Assembly: GCA_947625655.1 (NCBI GenBank)
Contig: CANQPD010000022.1
Span: forward strand, 1 to 49,929
Source of the DNA: an uncultured Dysosmobacter sp.
GTDB lineage: Bacteria > Bacillota > Clostridia > Oscillospirales > Oscillospiraceae
Direction of reading: 5' to 3'
Length of the DNA stretch: 49,929 nt
The notes beneath the pieces are model-generated. The model saw only the letters and a program-made list of their open reading frames with translations. It did not search any database and was not told where the DNA came from. Of the stretch, positions 1 through 7,313 are shown in pieces (position 1 is the stretch's first letter; the number at the start of each line of letters is the position of its first letter). The position numbers were made by a program, and so were the translations under genes.

Positions 1-32
1 GCACGGGAACCTCCTGCAGGAGGTTCCCGTGC
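1..32. repeat. 32-bp perfect palindrome at the left window edge
   Basis: GCACGGGAACCTCCTG is followed directly by its exact reverse complement, with no spacer. It falls inside the Cys-rich reading frame. The equivalent spot in cassette 2 (about 47885-47905) shares only one arm and is not palindromic. It may be a real hairpin or a fold-back artefact at a contig end. Confidence 0.7.
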
Positions 33-117
33 ATGGTTCCGCTGTGTATTTGCAGATGTTGCCGCCATGATGTCCGCAGGCGAAGTTATCCCTTGGCGCG
101 TTCGTCTTTCGCGGCAT
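1..117 (-). CDS. Cys-rich small protein, copy 1 (cut by window edge)
   Basis: Runs off the left edge; 39 codons are visible from an ATG at 117 that lies inside the XkdX-like gene. It contains FACGHHGG, then C-KYTAEPCTGTSC. The same pattern (FACAHGGG, C-RYTADPCTGTAC) is found in the complete 75-aa copy at 47789-48016, and conservation of this second reading frame in both DGR cassettes is the main evidence that it is coding. Five cysteines in the visible part suggest metal binding. Function unknown. Confidence 0.5.
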   Translation of the reverse strand, partial: MPRKTNAPRDNFACGHHGGNICKYTAEPCTGTSCRRFPC

Positions 118-238
118 CGACGATCTCCTGCTTCTGCTCATCTGTGATCCATCCTCTTTCTGCTGCGTTCTGGAGGGCTGTGTCGTCCAGGCGGCCCTCG
201 CAGTATAACCTTTTCAGTCTGTTATACAAAATCGTCAC
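86..238 (-). CDS. XkdX-family protein, copy 1
   Basis: A 50-aa protein (MTILYNRLKRLYCEGRL... RGWITDEQKQEI) starting at a GTG at 238, overlapping the end of the upstream coiled-coil gene. GGAGG-like bases sit just before the start. The Y(C)-G-L...GWIT-EQ-EI pattern and length are those of the XkdX family, small proteins encoded right after tail-fibre genes in Firmicutes phages and prophages; their molecular role is unclear. A near-identical copy lies at 47961-48113. Confidence 0.8.
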   Translation of the reverse strand: MTILYNRLKRLYCEGRLDDTALQNAAERGWITDEQKQEIVDAAKDERAKG

Positions 239-617
239 CTCCCAGGCTCGCGATGATTAAATCATCGATCGTGTCGCTCATTTCCTTGTTTTCCTTACGG
301 AGCTTCTCCACCTCGCTCTGAAGGGCTTCCAGCTCCGTCGGCTGTTCTCCGGCTGCTTCTGCGTCCTTTGCCTTCTGCAGCCACTGGTCGAAGGATGCCT
401 CCACGCTCTGCGCCAGATTCTCGCGGTATGCCGTCGCCACCTCGTACCGGTCGTACTGGTAGTATGCTTCCGGATCCGCGCCATCCATTCCGGCGGGACG
501 CTCATGCGGGCCGCTGATGTTGTCATAAAACACCACGGTGCAGGCCGCCCCCTCTTTAGGCGGCAACGCTTCGATCTCGAAGCGCACAGAGGGCCTGATG
601 TTGCTTTCTGTTCTCAT
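222..617 (-). CDS. Coiled-coil tail-fibre-associated protein, copy 1
   Basis: 131 aa. An N-terminal beta-rich part (ALPPKEGAACTVVFYDNI) is followed by a YxYDRYEV segment and a C-terminal heptad region (LEALQSEVEKLRKENKEMSDTIDDLI). It starts at an ATG with AAAGGAG upstream, overlaps the end of the RT gene and is followed by XkdX, the place of XkdW-like proteins in Firmicutes tail modules. A role as fibre chaperone or small tail component is inferred from position. It does not look like Avd, the usual DGR accessory protein. The paralogue at 48097-48492 has the same length. Confidence 0.6.
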   Translation of the reverse strand: MRTESNIRPSVRFEIEALPPKEGAACTVVFYDNISGPHERPAGMDGADPEAYYQYDRYEVATAYRENLAQSVEASFDQWLQKAKDAEAAGEQPTELEALQSEVEKLRKENKEMSDTIDDLIIASLGGDDFV

Positions 618-1704
618 GTCTCACGACTCCTTTCAATAATTTCAGATTGATGAAGGGTTTCACCCATTTCTCCCAAAACTTCCATGAATCCGAGTTGTAA
701 ATATACCCCATGTAGCTGATCATCCCGGATGCGTTCGTCGGGGAAATGTATTGTAGGCGGGCTATGTTTCGAGCCTTGCGGGAAATCCTTTGCATGATCG
801 ACCTCCTGATGGTTGTCCACCCTGGGTGGAACCTATACCCCAAGAAGTCAAGTGGGCGTATTCGCAAACGGAAAACCTGCCAGTTGCTCTTGACTCTCAT
901 CCCGTCTTCCCGCAGCTTTTCGCTGATAAGCCGCAGGGCTTTGTGCAGCCGCTTCTTTGCTGTATCAAACAGGACCATGTCGTCCACGTACCTGATGTTG
1001 TGTTTTGTTCCGCATTGGTCCGCGATAAAATGATCCAGGTCCTGAAAGAAAAAATTACAAAACCACGGCGATGGATAAAGCCCGACCGGGATGCCGACCG
1101 CTTCCGTTTCCGGCAGCAGGCGTTCGCCTGTTGCCATCGGCTGCTGATAGCTTGCGATGATCAGCCCGGCCAGTCTCAGGAACCGTTTGTCTTTGATTCT
1201 GGCCGCCAGTTTCTTCCGGAGCTTTTCGTGCGGCATCGACGGATAGCATTTTTCGACGTCCAGCTTCAGGATCTTGCTGGTTCCCTTTGGATCGTTCCTG
1301 ATCCACCTCTCGATGGTTTCCTTCGCCCCGTCCGTGCCTTTTCCGGGAACGCAGCCGCAGCTATGTTCATACGCGCTGTGCTGGACGACTTCTCTGAAAA
1401 TCTGAACGAAGGCATGATGTACGCATTGATCCGGGTAAAATCGCGGCACCGCGATAATCCGTTTTTTCTTCTTGATGCCGTCGTTTATCTGCCGGATCGT
1501 GTATGGATGCGGCACCCAGGTTTCGGTGTCCAGCATCTCCTTGATCTTCACAGCGTATCCGTCAATGTCTGCGAGGATGCGCTGCACGGAGGGCCGTTTG
1601 GTTTTCCGTCTGGCGGCTTTCCTGATGGCCTCCTTTATGTTGTCCAGATCGGTGACCTTTTCGTATAAATGCCCGATCCTTTTTGTGTAGTTGATAGGGT
1701 CCAT
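556..1704 (-). CDS. DGR reverse transcriptase, copy 1
   Basis: 382 aa. RT core motifs in order: LKLDVEKCYPSM (about 147-158, catalytic Asp), VGLYPSPW (207-214), YVDD (239-242, catalytic pair) and LDFLGY (285-290). It lies just downstream of a template repeat and a tail gene carrying a matching variable repeat, which defines it as the RT of a diversity-generating retroelement. Such RTs copy the template RNA with errors at adenines, and the cDNA replaces the variable repeat. Unusual: the motif normally ending in SQ in DGR enzymes ends in SP here, as in group II intron RTs. Copy 2 is at 48452-49585. Confidence 0.93.
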   Translation of the reverse strand: MDPINYTKRIGHLYEKVTDLDNIKEAIRKAARRKTKRPSVQRILADIDGYAVKIKEMLDTETWVPHPYTIRQINDGIKKKKRIIAVPRFYPDQCVHHAFVQIFREVVQHSAYEHSCGCVPGKGTDGAKETIERWIRNDPKGTSKILKLDVEKCYPSMPHEKLRKKLAARIKDKRFLRLAGLIIASYQQPMATGERLLPETEAVGIPVGLYPSPWFCNFFFQDLDHFIADQCGTKHNIRYVDDMVLFDTAKKRLHKALRLISEKLREDGMRVKSNWQVFRLRIRPLDFLGYRFHPGWTTIRRSIMQRISRKARNIARLQYISPTNASGMISYMGYIYNSDSWKFWEKWVKPFINLKLLKGVVRHENRKQHQALCALRDRSVAA

Positions 1705-1900
1705 GGTTTATGATTCCTTATCTCTTTGTTAGCCTCACCGACTTTCCATGCTGACGGTACTTGCCGGTGCCATTTACGGCCGAATTTTCACCAAGCGGTG
1801 CGGCCCGGCGGATGTGCCGGGGCTGCTGATGCAGCGGATAAGGGCACGGCATTTTTATATTCAAAAATTGGAAAAATGCCTGTGTGAGATAAATAACAAA
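1705..1900 (-). ncRNA. Conserved spacer between TR1 and RT1 (probable 3' part of DGR template RNA)
   Basis: Between template repeat 1 and RT1 no gene is convincing. About 190 nt are closely matched by the equivalent spacer of cassette 2 (49586-49794), with long identical blocks such as GGTACTTGCCGGTGCCATTT and GGGGCTGCTGATGCAGCGGA (plus strand). In studied DGRs the RNA 3' of the template is needed for cDNA priming. Conservation without a conserved reading frame suggests the same function here; this is inference. Confidence 0.55.
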
Positions 1901-2007
1901 GTGGGCGCGCCAGGATGTTCCAGTTCGAGTTCGAAGCGGCGTTGTTACCGTTGCGGTAGAACGGCCCAGCATTACCGCCGTTGTTGACGTTGCCGCCGGA
2001 GATGACC
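1901..2007 (-). repeat. DGR template repeat 1 (TR1)
   Basis: A 107-nt segment homologous to the end of the tail-fibre gene. Read in the gene's frame it gives an Asn-rich version of the fibre tip (SGGNVNNGGNAGPF, then YRNGNNAASNSNWN, then ILARP). AAC codons stand where the variable repeat has Tyr, Ser, His, Leu or Pro. Against the VR (2166-2272) there are 14 differences at template adenines and 13 at other bases, so TR1 is not the recent donor of this VR. The central part differs from TR2 in sequence and encoded scaffold. Confidence 0.88.
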
Positions 2008-2035
2008 CGCACGCGCGTGTCCTTGTCCCCAAAAA
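1959..2035 (-). repeat. 77-bp exact repeat shared with 49853-49929
   Basis: Identical between the two cassettes base for base. It covers the 5' half of the template repeat plus 28 nt of leader. In copy 2 the match ends exactly at the window edge. Useful as a marker of recent duplication or of an assembly break. Confidence 0.9.
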
Positions 2036-2116
2036 TATTTTTTCAAAACGTTCATTTCAAGAGGGCGCTCCGCCTGCTGCATGATTTATAAATTTACGTT
2101 TCCTTTGCCGCAGGTT

Positions 2117-2136
2117 CCGGGGGAAAGGTCCCCCGG
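2117..2136 (-). other. GC hairpin just downstream of the variable repeat
   Basis: CCGGGGG / CCCCCGG arms with a 6-nt loop, 16 nt past the stop codon of the tail-fibre gene and about 30 nt past the VR. DGR target genes commonly carry a short GC-rich hairpin or cruciform just after the VR that raises retrohoming. It has no T-run, so it is a poor intrinsic terminator. Assignment is by position and shape. Confidence 0.55.
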
Positions 2137-2151
2137 TCCCCCTTGAAATGG

Positions 2152-4044
2152 TTATTTACGGCACTGAGGGCGCGCGAGGATGTTCCAGGGGGAATACCCG
2201 ACACCGTAGTTGCAGGAACGGAGGAACGGCCCAGCATGACCGCCGTGGGAGACGTAGCCGCCGGAGAGGACCACTTCTCCGCCCTCTGCCTGGTAGTAAT
2301 AATCCGCGAAGAATGTACTCGTGCTTCCGGTGACGCCTACGGCAATCTCAATTTCCGGCCACTCCGGGTCGAACCCGAATTCTGAAACGTAGCCGTTCGT
2401 GTGCGATGCCTCGTAGCCGACCTTGAAATAATCGCCCGTGTAGGTCTTGTCCGCGTAGCTGCTGCGCTTGTTGCAGTAGTAATGCTGCCACTTCTGAATG
2501 TTGTCGCCGTCCCTGAATTGCCAGCCGTTTCCGAACCAGTCCTCGATCCAGAGGAAGCGGACCGCGGTCCTGCCGTCCACGCCCTCGACGCGGCCGTTCG
2601 GCGACTGCATGTCGATCGTTGCTCCGGTCTTCTGGCAGCAGCTCCAGACCTTGCTTGCCGTCGTGATATCGACCGGCTCCCCGTCGAAGTGGATCTCTGA
2701 TGCTGACTCGACCTCGGTCGAATCCTTGATCTGTGTAACGGTCCTGTCCGCGCATACTGACGAATTGCCGGCGCCCGTCCCGATGCTAATAAGCTGGCCC
2801 ACCGTGAAGTGGCTTGCCCAGTCTTTGTTGATCGTGATGTGGTTCGTCTGTTCGTTCTCCTGCAGCGAAACGTTGGCCGCGTTGTCGTATGGCATCGCCG
2901 TCAAGCCCTGGCCGAGAACCGCCTGCGCGTTGCTGTTGGCAAACATAACCAGGAAGAGCGTATCGAGGGCGTGCATCGCCCAGACGTCGTCCAGGTACCA
3001 ATGATCGCCCTTCGCCGTGCAGAGCGTCCTGAATTGCGCGCGCGTCTTGTTATACACCGGGACGGCCCCTGCGCAGCTCACCAGCTTTGTCTGGTCCTCG
3101 CCCTTGAAAGATCCGTTGAAGATCGGCAGGTAGACTTTCTCGGTGATCTGGCCGCCGTCGATGAACATGCGGTCAACTTTCAGGCCGTTAACCGGTCCGG
3201 GCGAAACCGCGCGGTACTCCCACTTGACTCCGTCTGCGTCTGTCTCGAACCAGCGCCGCGAATAAAAGAGCGGTACCTCGAGCATGACGTCGCCGTTGCT
3301 GCCGTCCCACTGAAAGCCGGCCTCTCCCATATATGCGTTGACGCTCGCGTCCTCGGCGACATTGCACGGCTTCATCGCGCTGTATGGGTACTCTTTCATC
3401 AGGTCGTTCTGCACGGTGCCGTTTCCGACTGCCGCCTTGCAGACCATCCCGACCGAATCTCCGAACCGCTCCCAGGTCGTGCTGCTGGCCTGCGCCTTGC
3501 GTCTCACTCCGAAGATCTTCAGCTTGTTCTGCTCGATGCGCGTCACGCGCTCTTCGAGTGCCTCCAGGTCTTCCTGAAGGGCAAGCGCGCCGGCCGAGTT
3601 GATCGTCACGTTCGCCGCGTTGGCCACCTCGAGGTAATAGCTCATATTGATCACCGACGGAATGATGCCGTTGTATGCGGGCATATAATCCGACGTGCTG
3701 GCGGTCGCGATGCTGTACAGCACTTCGTTTCCGCCTGCGGAGTCTTTCGCGAAGATACCAAACTCTTTGATTTCATAGCCCGCGTTGAGCTGCGTGTCCT
3801 CGCTCTTGTTCGTGATCGCGATCTTCAGGACGACCGTGTTCTCCGCTGTGATGGTCTTGCTCTGAATCGGGAAGGTCTGCTTTGGCTCTTTCAGGGCCGT
3901 CCTGCTTTCCAGATTCTCGCCGCCTGAATAGCTCCCGGATCCGGTCATCGCCTTTGTGATCTGAATCGACGCCTGCCCTGCCTGGGCTTTCGCCAGGAGC
4001 GCCTTTCCGGCTGTGGTCAGTTTGCTTGGGTTCCAAATTAACAT
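2152..4044 (-). CDS. Tail fibre / receptor-binding protein with DGR variable C-terminus
   Basis: 630 aa, start with AAGGAGG upstream. The N-terminus (about 1-150: LIWNPSKLTTAGKALLAKA..., EIKEFGIFAKD) matches the phage tail-collar fibre N-terminal domain that anchors the fibre to the baseplate. A short coiled coil (about 155-172) follows. The C-terminal third ends in GG-AGPF...WNILARP, the hallmark of C-type-lectin/FGE-like folds diversified by DGRs. Residues 591-626 are the variable repeat. It follows gpI and precedes TR1/RT1, so it is the DGR target and the likely receptor-binding protein. Ten residues differ from the TR2 translation. Confidence 0.9.
   Translation of the reverse strand: MLIWNPSKLTTAGKALLAKAQAGQASIQITKAMTGSGSYSGGENLESRTALKEPKQTFPIQSKTITAENTVVLKIAITNKSEDTQLNAGYEIKEFGIFAKDSAGGNEVLYSIATASTSDYMPAYNGIIPSVINMSYYLEVANAANVTINSAGALALQEDLEALEERVTRIEQNKLKIFGVRRKAQASSTTWERFGDSVGMVCKAAVGNGTVQNDLMKEYPYSAMKPCNVAEDASVNAYMGEAGFQWDGSNGDVMLEVPLFYSRRWFETDADGVKWEYRAVSPGPVNGLKVDRMFIDGGQITEKVYLPIFNGSFKGEDQTKLVSCAGAVPVYNKTRAQFRTLCTAKGDHWYLDDVWAMHALDTLFLVMFANSNAQAVLGQGLTAMPYDNAANVSLQENEQTNHITINKDWASHFTVGQLISIGTGAGNSSVCADRTVTQIKDSTEVESASEIHFDGEPVDITTASKVWSCCQKTGATIDMQSPNGRVEGVDGRTAVRFLWIEDWFGNGWQFRDGDNIQKWQHYYCNKRSSYADKTYTGDYFKVGYEASHTNGYVSEFGFDPEWPEIEIAVGVTGSTSTFFADYYYQAEGGEVVLSGGYVSHGGHAGPFLRSCNYGVGYSPWNILARPQCRK
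2166..2272 (-). repeat. DGR variable repeat (VR) in the tail-fibre gene
   Basis: 107 nt encoding the last part of the fibre. Compared with TR2: 15 differences, 14 at template adenines (coding strand), out of 24 adenines in the template. Amino-acid changes are Ile to Leu, eight Asn changed (to Tyr, Ser, His, Leu or Pro), and His to Ser; that His codon includes the single non-adenine change (C to T). The invariant 3' end (TGGAACATCCTCGCGCGCC) would be the initiation-of-homing segment. Confidence 0.93.
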
Positions 4045-4106
4045 TTTTCTTTTCCCTCCTTGTGGGTTTTTATTTTTGCCTTGCCCTCGCGGGCGTTGAC
4101 ACGTTT

Positions 4107-5018
4107 TTATTCTCCGGCAGGTACCGTCGTGTGAACCGATGTTGTCGCCACGCCCAGGCCGCGTCCGTACTCCGGACCTTTTGCCTCGGTGCTGCCGTTT
4201 GTTTCGTCGGTGACGGTCGTCTTCCGGGAGATCATTCCCGCCGCGATCGCCGCGTACATGCTCGCCGCCGCTTCGCTGCTGCCGGTCGTCTCATTCGTCA
4301 CCGTCGTATGTGCTGCAGTCGTGGATCCGTAGAGCGCGATGCTCTGGCGCGATCCTGCTTCCGCGTTCTGCTGCAGGTCGTTCAGCGCGCAGCTGATTCC
4401 CTCCACAATCGCCATGCCCGCAGCGTAGAGCGTATCTGTCGCCCTGTTGTCGTCCTCGCGGACGTAATTCATGCAAACGGATTCCTGCACGGCCGTCTGG
4501 TAGATTGCCAGAACGGTGCCGGCGTGGATCTCTCGCTCGATGATCACGCGGCGAAGGTGCGAGCGGGTGTTCTTCGCTTTGCGCAGGATTGCGTTCAGCT
4601 GCTCCATGATGTCGGCCGTCAAGATGGCGGAGGTCTTGATGTCAAAGGTGCCGGGCGTGTAGGGCGGCTCTGTGAAGTCCGGCCACTCGATAACCTCGCC
4701 GACTCCGAAAATGATGCCGACCATCTCTTCGACCGTCGTCGGCGTTCCGGCGTGCATGTACCACTTGAGCGTGTTTTTGATGATGGTGCGCTTTTGCTCC
4801 AGGTCCATCGCCTGATCGTAGTACATGGTGCGAAGCTCCACCGCCAGGTGGTCCAGCGTCTCTTCGCGCAAGCCGTCCACCCGTGCGTAGATCTGCGCCT
4901 CATCCGCCTTTGCTTTGACCATCCTCAGCGCGTTTTGTATGGCATAGCTGAGCGCCTCGATCTCCGGTGATCTGGCCGGCCAAATGTCCTGCAGGCCGCC
5001 TGAAATAAAATCAATCAT
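4107..5018 (-). CDS. Tail protein I (P2 gpI-like baseplate protein)
   Basis: About 303 aa. The start chosen is the ATG at 5018, which overlaps the stop of gpJ (ATGATTGA) and has a G-rich ribosome site; an in-frame ATG 5 codons upstream has none. Residues 1-190 (MIDFISGGLQDIWPA..., GLREETLDHLAVEL, WYMHAGTPTTVEEMV) match the P2 gpI family, a baseplate component connecting to the fibres. The C-terminal 100 residues are Ala/Thr/Ser-rich and fibre-like, longer than in P2. It lies between gpJ and the fibre gene, as in P2. Confidence 0.9.
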   Translation of the reverse strand: MIDFISGGLQDIWPARSPEIEALSYAIQNALRMVKAKADEAQIYARVDGLREETLDHLAVELRTMYYDQAMDLEQKRTIIKNTLKWYMHAGTPTTVEEMVGIIFGVGEVIEWPDFTEPPYTPGTFDIKTSAILTADIMEQLNAILRKAKNTRSHLRRVIIEREIHAGTVLAIYQTAVQESVCMNYVREDDNRATDTLYAAGMAIVEGISCALNDLQQNAEAGSRQSIALYGSTTAAHTTVTNETTGSSEAAASMYAAIAAGMISRKTTVTDETNGSTEAKGPEYGRGLGVATTSVHTTVPAGE

Positions 5019-6153
5019 CCTCGATCCCCCCATACGTCACGGTCTGCGTTGTCAGTTTCGGAACCGCCGCCTTGTCGATGGTCTGAAAGACTGGGCTTGT
5101 GATTTCCACCCGCTTCGCGCCTGCGTCCACCGCCAGCTGCACCAGCTTGTTCGGGTTGATGTCGCGCCCGATCTTGCTGCGCTGCCAGATGATGTATTCA
5201 TTCACCGCCGCCGTCACTGATGCCTGAATTGTCTGCGCTTTCTGCAGGTCGCTGGTGTTGATGAAATATTTCATGTTGATATCATAGGTGACCGTTTCCG
5301 GCGCCTTCACCGTGACCTTGTCGGTCAATGGCCGGATCTTCTTGTCCCGCAGGAATTCCTCCAGCCCGCGGATCAGACCCTCGTTCGGCAGCTCCCCGTC
5401 GTCCATAATGAACGCGATCTCTACCTGCACCGGTTCGTCGCTGTTGACGTATACGTCCGATATGCTCGAATTGAATGTTTTCGCCCAGTAAACGTAGGCG
5501 TCGTCCGGGCCTGCTACCGAATATCCGGACGGGGCGAGGTAGGCTCTCTCTTTCAGGCTGTCGTCTGACTCAATGTCTGCGCCGCCGGCCGTCACTTCCT
5601 TATTCCGGACGCTCGCCATGTATGGCACCGGGTCCACCAGGACGTTCAGCTCGCCTTCTACCAAATCATCGCCCTCGGTGCCCTCGGTCAAACAAACGCA
5701 GGGCAGGTCGATGCTCTCGCCGCCCGGCGCGATCTCCGCGTACTCTTCCGTCGCGAAGTAAAGCTCGCCGTTCGTCACTCGCGTCCCTGCAGGAATGCTG
5801 ACCGGCTCTTTCCTGGGTTCTGAAAGCGTGAAGGTTACCATCGCCCTGGCCGGTTTTGCGCCCTGCCGGCTGACTCCCTTGAATGCGGTCAGGTTGTCCA
5901 AAAAATCGCCGTAGCTGTATTTCAGCAGGTTCATTTTCCCGGCGCGGTCCACGTACATCAGCGCCTGGTAAATCTGAACGCTGACGGCGTATAAGATCAG
6001 GCTCATGGGATCCGCCCGCGCGAGGACGACCGTCTTTCCTGTGATTGCCTCGAACCGGTCCTGATAGTCCCGGATCAGCTCTGCCTGAACCTCTTCGAGC
6101 GTCTTGTCGTCTATGAAGCTAATGTCCGGCAGGTTCAATAATTCATCGATCAT
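5011..6153 (-). CDS. Baseplate protein J (P2 gpJ / Mu gp47 family)
   Basis: 380 aa with GGAGGAGGGG before the start. It has family features: N-terminal EVQAELIRDYQDRFEAITGK, a central LPAGTRVTNG-like stretch (VSIPAGTRVTNGELYFAT) and GADIESDDSLKERAYLAPSG. It forms the baseplate wedge periphery in contractile tails. The start overlaps the stop of the gp25-like gene by 4 nt and the stop overlaps the gpI start, implying coupled translation. Confidence 0.93.
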   Translation of the reverse strand: MIDELLNLPDISFIDDKTLEEVQAELIRDYQDRFEAITGKTVVLARADPMSLILYAVSVQIYQALMYVDRAGKMNLLKYSYGDFLDNLTAFKGVSRQGAKPARAMVTFTLSEPRKEPVSIPAGTRVTNGELYFATEEYAEIAPGGESIDLPCVCLTEGTEGDDLVEGELNVLVDPVPYMASVRNKEVTAGGADIESDDSLKERAYLAPSGYSVAGPDDAYVYWAKTFNSSISDVYVNSDEPVQVEIAFIMDDGELPNEGLIRGLEEFLRDKKIRPLTDKVTVKAPETVTYDINMKYFINTSDLQKAQTIQASVTAAVNEYIIWQRSKIGRDINPNKLVQLAVDAGAKRVEITSPVFQTIDKAAVPKLTTQTVTYGGIEDD

Positions 6154-6458
6154 GTTCCCCTCCTCCTCATAATGCGGATCTGTGCTTTCGCCGCGCCGAG
6201 ACCGCCGTCCTCTGCGATTACCTCATCGATCTCGACCTCGGGAACGTATTCCTCCGCCTTTTCTGCTAATTCCAAAGCCAGCAGGTTCACCGCTTTCTGC
6301 GGTGTCGTGCTGAGAAATTCCTGTGCAAGCCCAAAACTGCGGCTCCCCGGCAACGTGCCCTCTCTTGTTAAGATCAGGGTCTTCAGGCGCTGGTCGATGG
6401 ATTCCAGACCGGTCATGTTCTCCACCGGCTTAATTTCAATCTTGTTTATTGTCTTCAT
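6150..6458 (-). CDS. gpW/gp25-like baseplate wedge protein
   Basis: 102 aa. It carries the gp25 pattern TREGTLPGSRSFGL... followed by YVPEVEIDEV...AKAQIRI, matching the lysozyme-like gp25/gpW baseplate family (not an active lysozyme). In contractile tails this subunit nucleates sheath assembly. It is placed directly before gpJ, as in P2. Confidence 0.88.
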   Translation of the reverse strand: MKTINKIEIKPVENMTGLESIDQRLKTLILTREGTLPGSRSFGLAQEFLSTTPQKAVNLLALELAEKAEEYVPEVEIDEVIAEDGGLGAAKAQIRIMRRRGT

Positions 6459-6470
6459 GCGTCCGCCCCC

Positions 6471-6863
6471 TTATCTGTATTCCGAGAAGGTGATGTCAAG
6501 CGTCGCCCGGACAAGCTCGCCCTGGTTCCAGATTGTGTCCCAGGTCTCGCTCATTTTGGAAATATAAACTTTTCCGAGCGATTTTCCGCCGATCACTAAA
6601 TTTGCCACCGTCCCGCTCGCTACCGCTGCTTCCAGCTTCTCGATGATCTTGCGAGGCTTGACGCCATGCTCCGCAGAGAGGACGATCGTCATCGTGGTTT
6701 CGTCCAGGTCCGGGCCGATGAACTCGATCTTTGGCTTCTGCGCCACCAGGTTGTGCTGCTTTGTCCGGGCGGATACTTCCCGCTTCATGTTTTTTGGTGC
6801 CAGCACCTTTTCCGCGTTAGTCGTGAAGGTGATTTCTTTGCCGAAGTTTCCAATCTCTGCCAT
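6471..6863 (-). CDS. P2 gpU-like tail protein
   Basis: 130 aa. The sequence (FTTNAEKVLAPKNMKREVSARTKQHN..., IEKLEAAVASGTVANLVIGGK, ISKMSETWDTIWNQGELVRATLDITF) fits the GpU family, a tail protein in the P2 tail cluster thought to act at the hub or tail completion. It lies between gpV and gp25-like genes; in P2 it sits nearer gpD, so the order is slightly rearranged. Confidence 0.82.
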   Translation of the reverse strand: MAEIGNFGKEITFTTNAEKVLAPKNMKREVSARTKQHNLVAQKPKIEFIGPDLDETTMTIVLSAEHGVKPRKIIEKLEAAVASGTVANLVIGGKSLGKVYISKMSETWDTIWNQGELVRATLDITFSEYR

Positions 6864-6875
6864 GATGCCACCTCC

Positions 6876-7292
6876 CTAAATGATGCCCAGCTTTGTTGCG
6901 ATCTGAATAAGCTGCGCGACCGTGACCGCGCCTGAATTGCAAACAAACCGCACGGCCGGTCCGCGCACTTCCAGCGTGCCGTCCTTGTACTGTGTGTATG
7001 CCTGGCCAGGTTTCGGTCCCATCTCTTTGCGGTAGACGCCCTTGCCTGATACTTCAGGTTTGTTGCTTTCGTTCCAATATGGCCCCAAAACCACGCCGGC
7101 CGCGCTGCCGTTCGATAAATGCAAGACCAGGACGTCCTGCCCGATATCCGGCATCTTGTATTCTCCATTGAAGGAGCATACCGGCAGCTCATCCGTCACG
7201 GAATCGTCCAGGTCGGGGTAGGTGACCTCGATCATGCCGTTTTCGTAGTTGATGCTCGATACTCTCCCGATCCTGGTCCCTTGTTCTGCCAT
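6876..7292 (-). CDS. Baseplate spike protein (P2 gpV-like)
   Basis: 138 aa. An N-terminal OB-fold stretch (RIGRVSSINYENGMIEVTYPDLDDSVTDELPV...GQDVLVLHLSNG) is followed by a beta-repeat part (KDGTLEVRGPAVRFVCNSGAVTV) typical of gpV, the trimeric membrane-piercing spike. It is shorter at the tip than P2 gpV. Lies next to the hub gene gpD. Confidence 0.87.
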   Translation of the reverse strand: MAEQGTRIGRVSSINYENGMIEVTYPDLDDSVTDELPVCSFNGEYKMPDIGQDVLVLHLSNGSAAGVVLGPYWNESNKPEVSGKGVYRKEMGPKPGQAYTQYKDGTLEVRGPAVRFVCNSGAVTVAQLIQIATKLGII

Positions 7293-7313
7293 CCCGTTTT
7301 CCTCCTCTCTTTT

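Noticed and set aside
222..617. Avd-type DGR accessory protein
   Set aside because: Right neighbourhood and length, but the acidic coiled-coil sequence, beta-rich N-terminus and position before XkdX fit a tail protein rather than the basic helical-bundle Avd.
790..1668. Long plus-strand open frame opposite RT1
   Set aside because: Mirror of the RT gene; the translation has no family features and the minus frame carries all RT motifs.
1788..2012. Template repeat 1 as a protein-coding gene
   Set aside because: The open frame exists because TR mirrors the fibre gene's codons; no ribosome site, and the downstream part is not conserved as protein between the two cassettes.
2117..2136. Intrinsic terminator after the fibre gene
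   Set aside because: Stem is good but there is no T-run, and TR1/RT1 must be transcribed beyond it.
2809..3927. 372-codon plus-strand open frame opposite the tail fibre gene
   Set aside because: Arises from GC-rich codon use of the fibre gene on the other strand; no ribosome site or domain.
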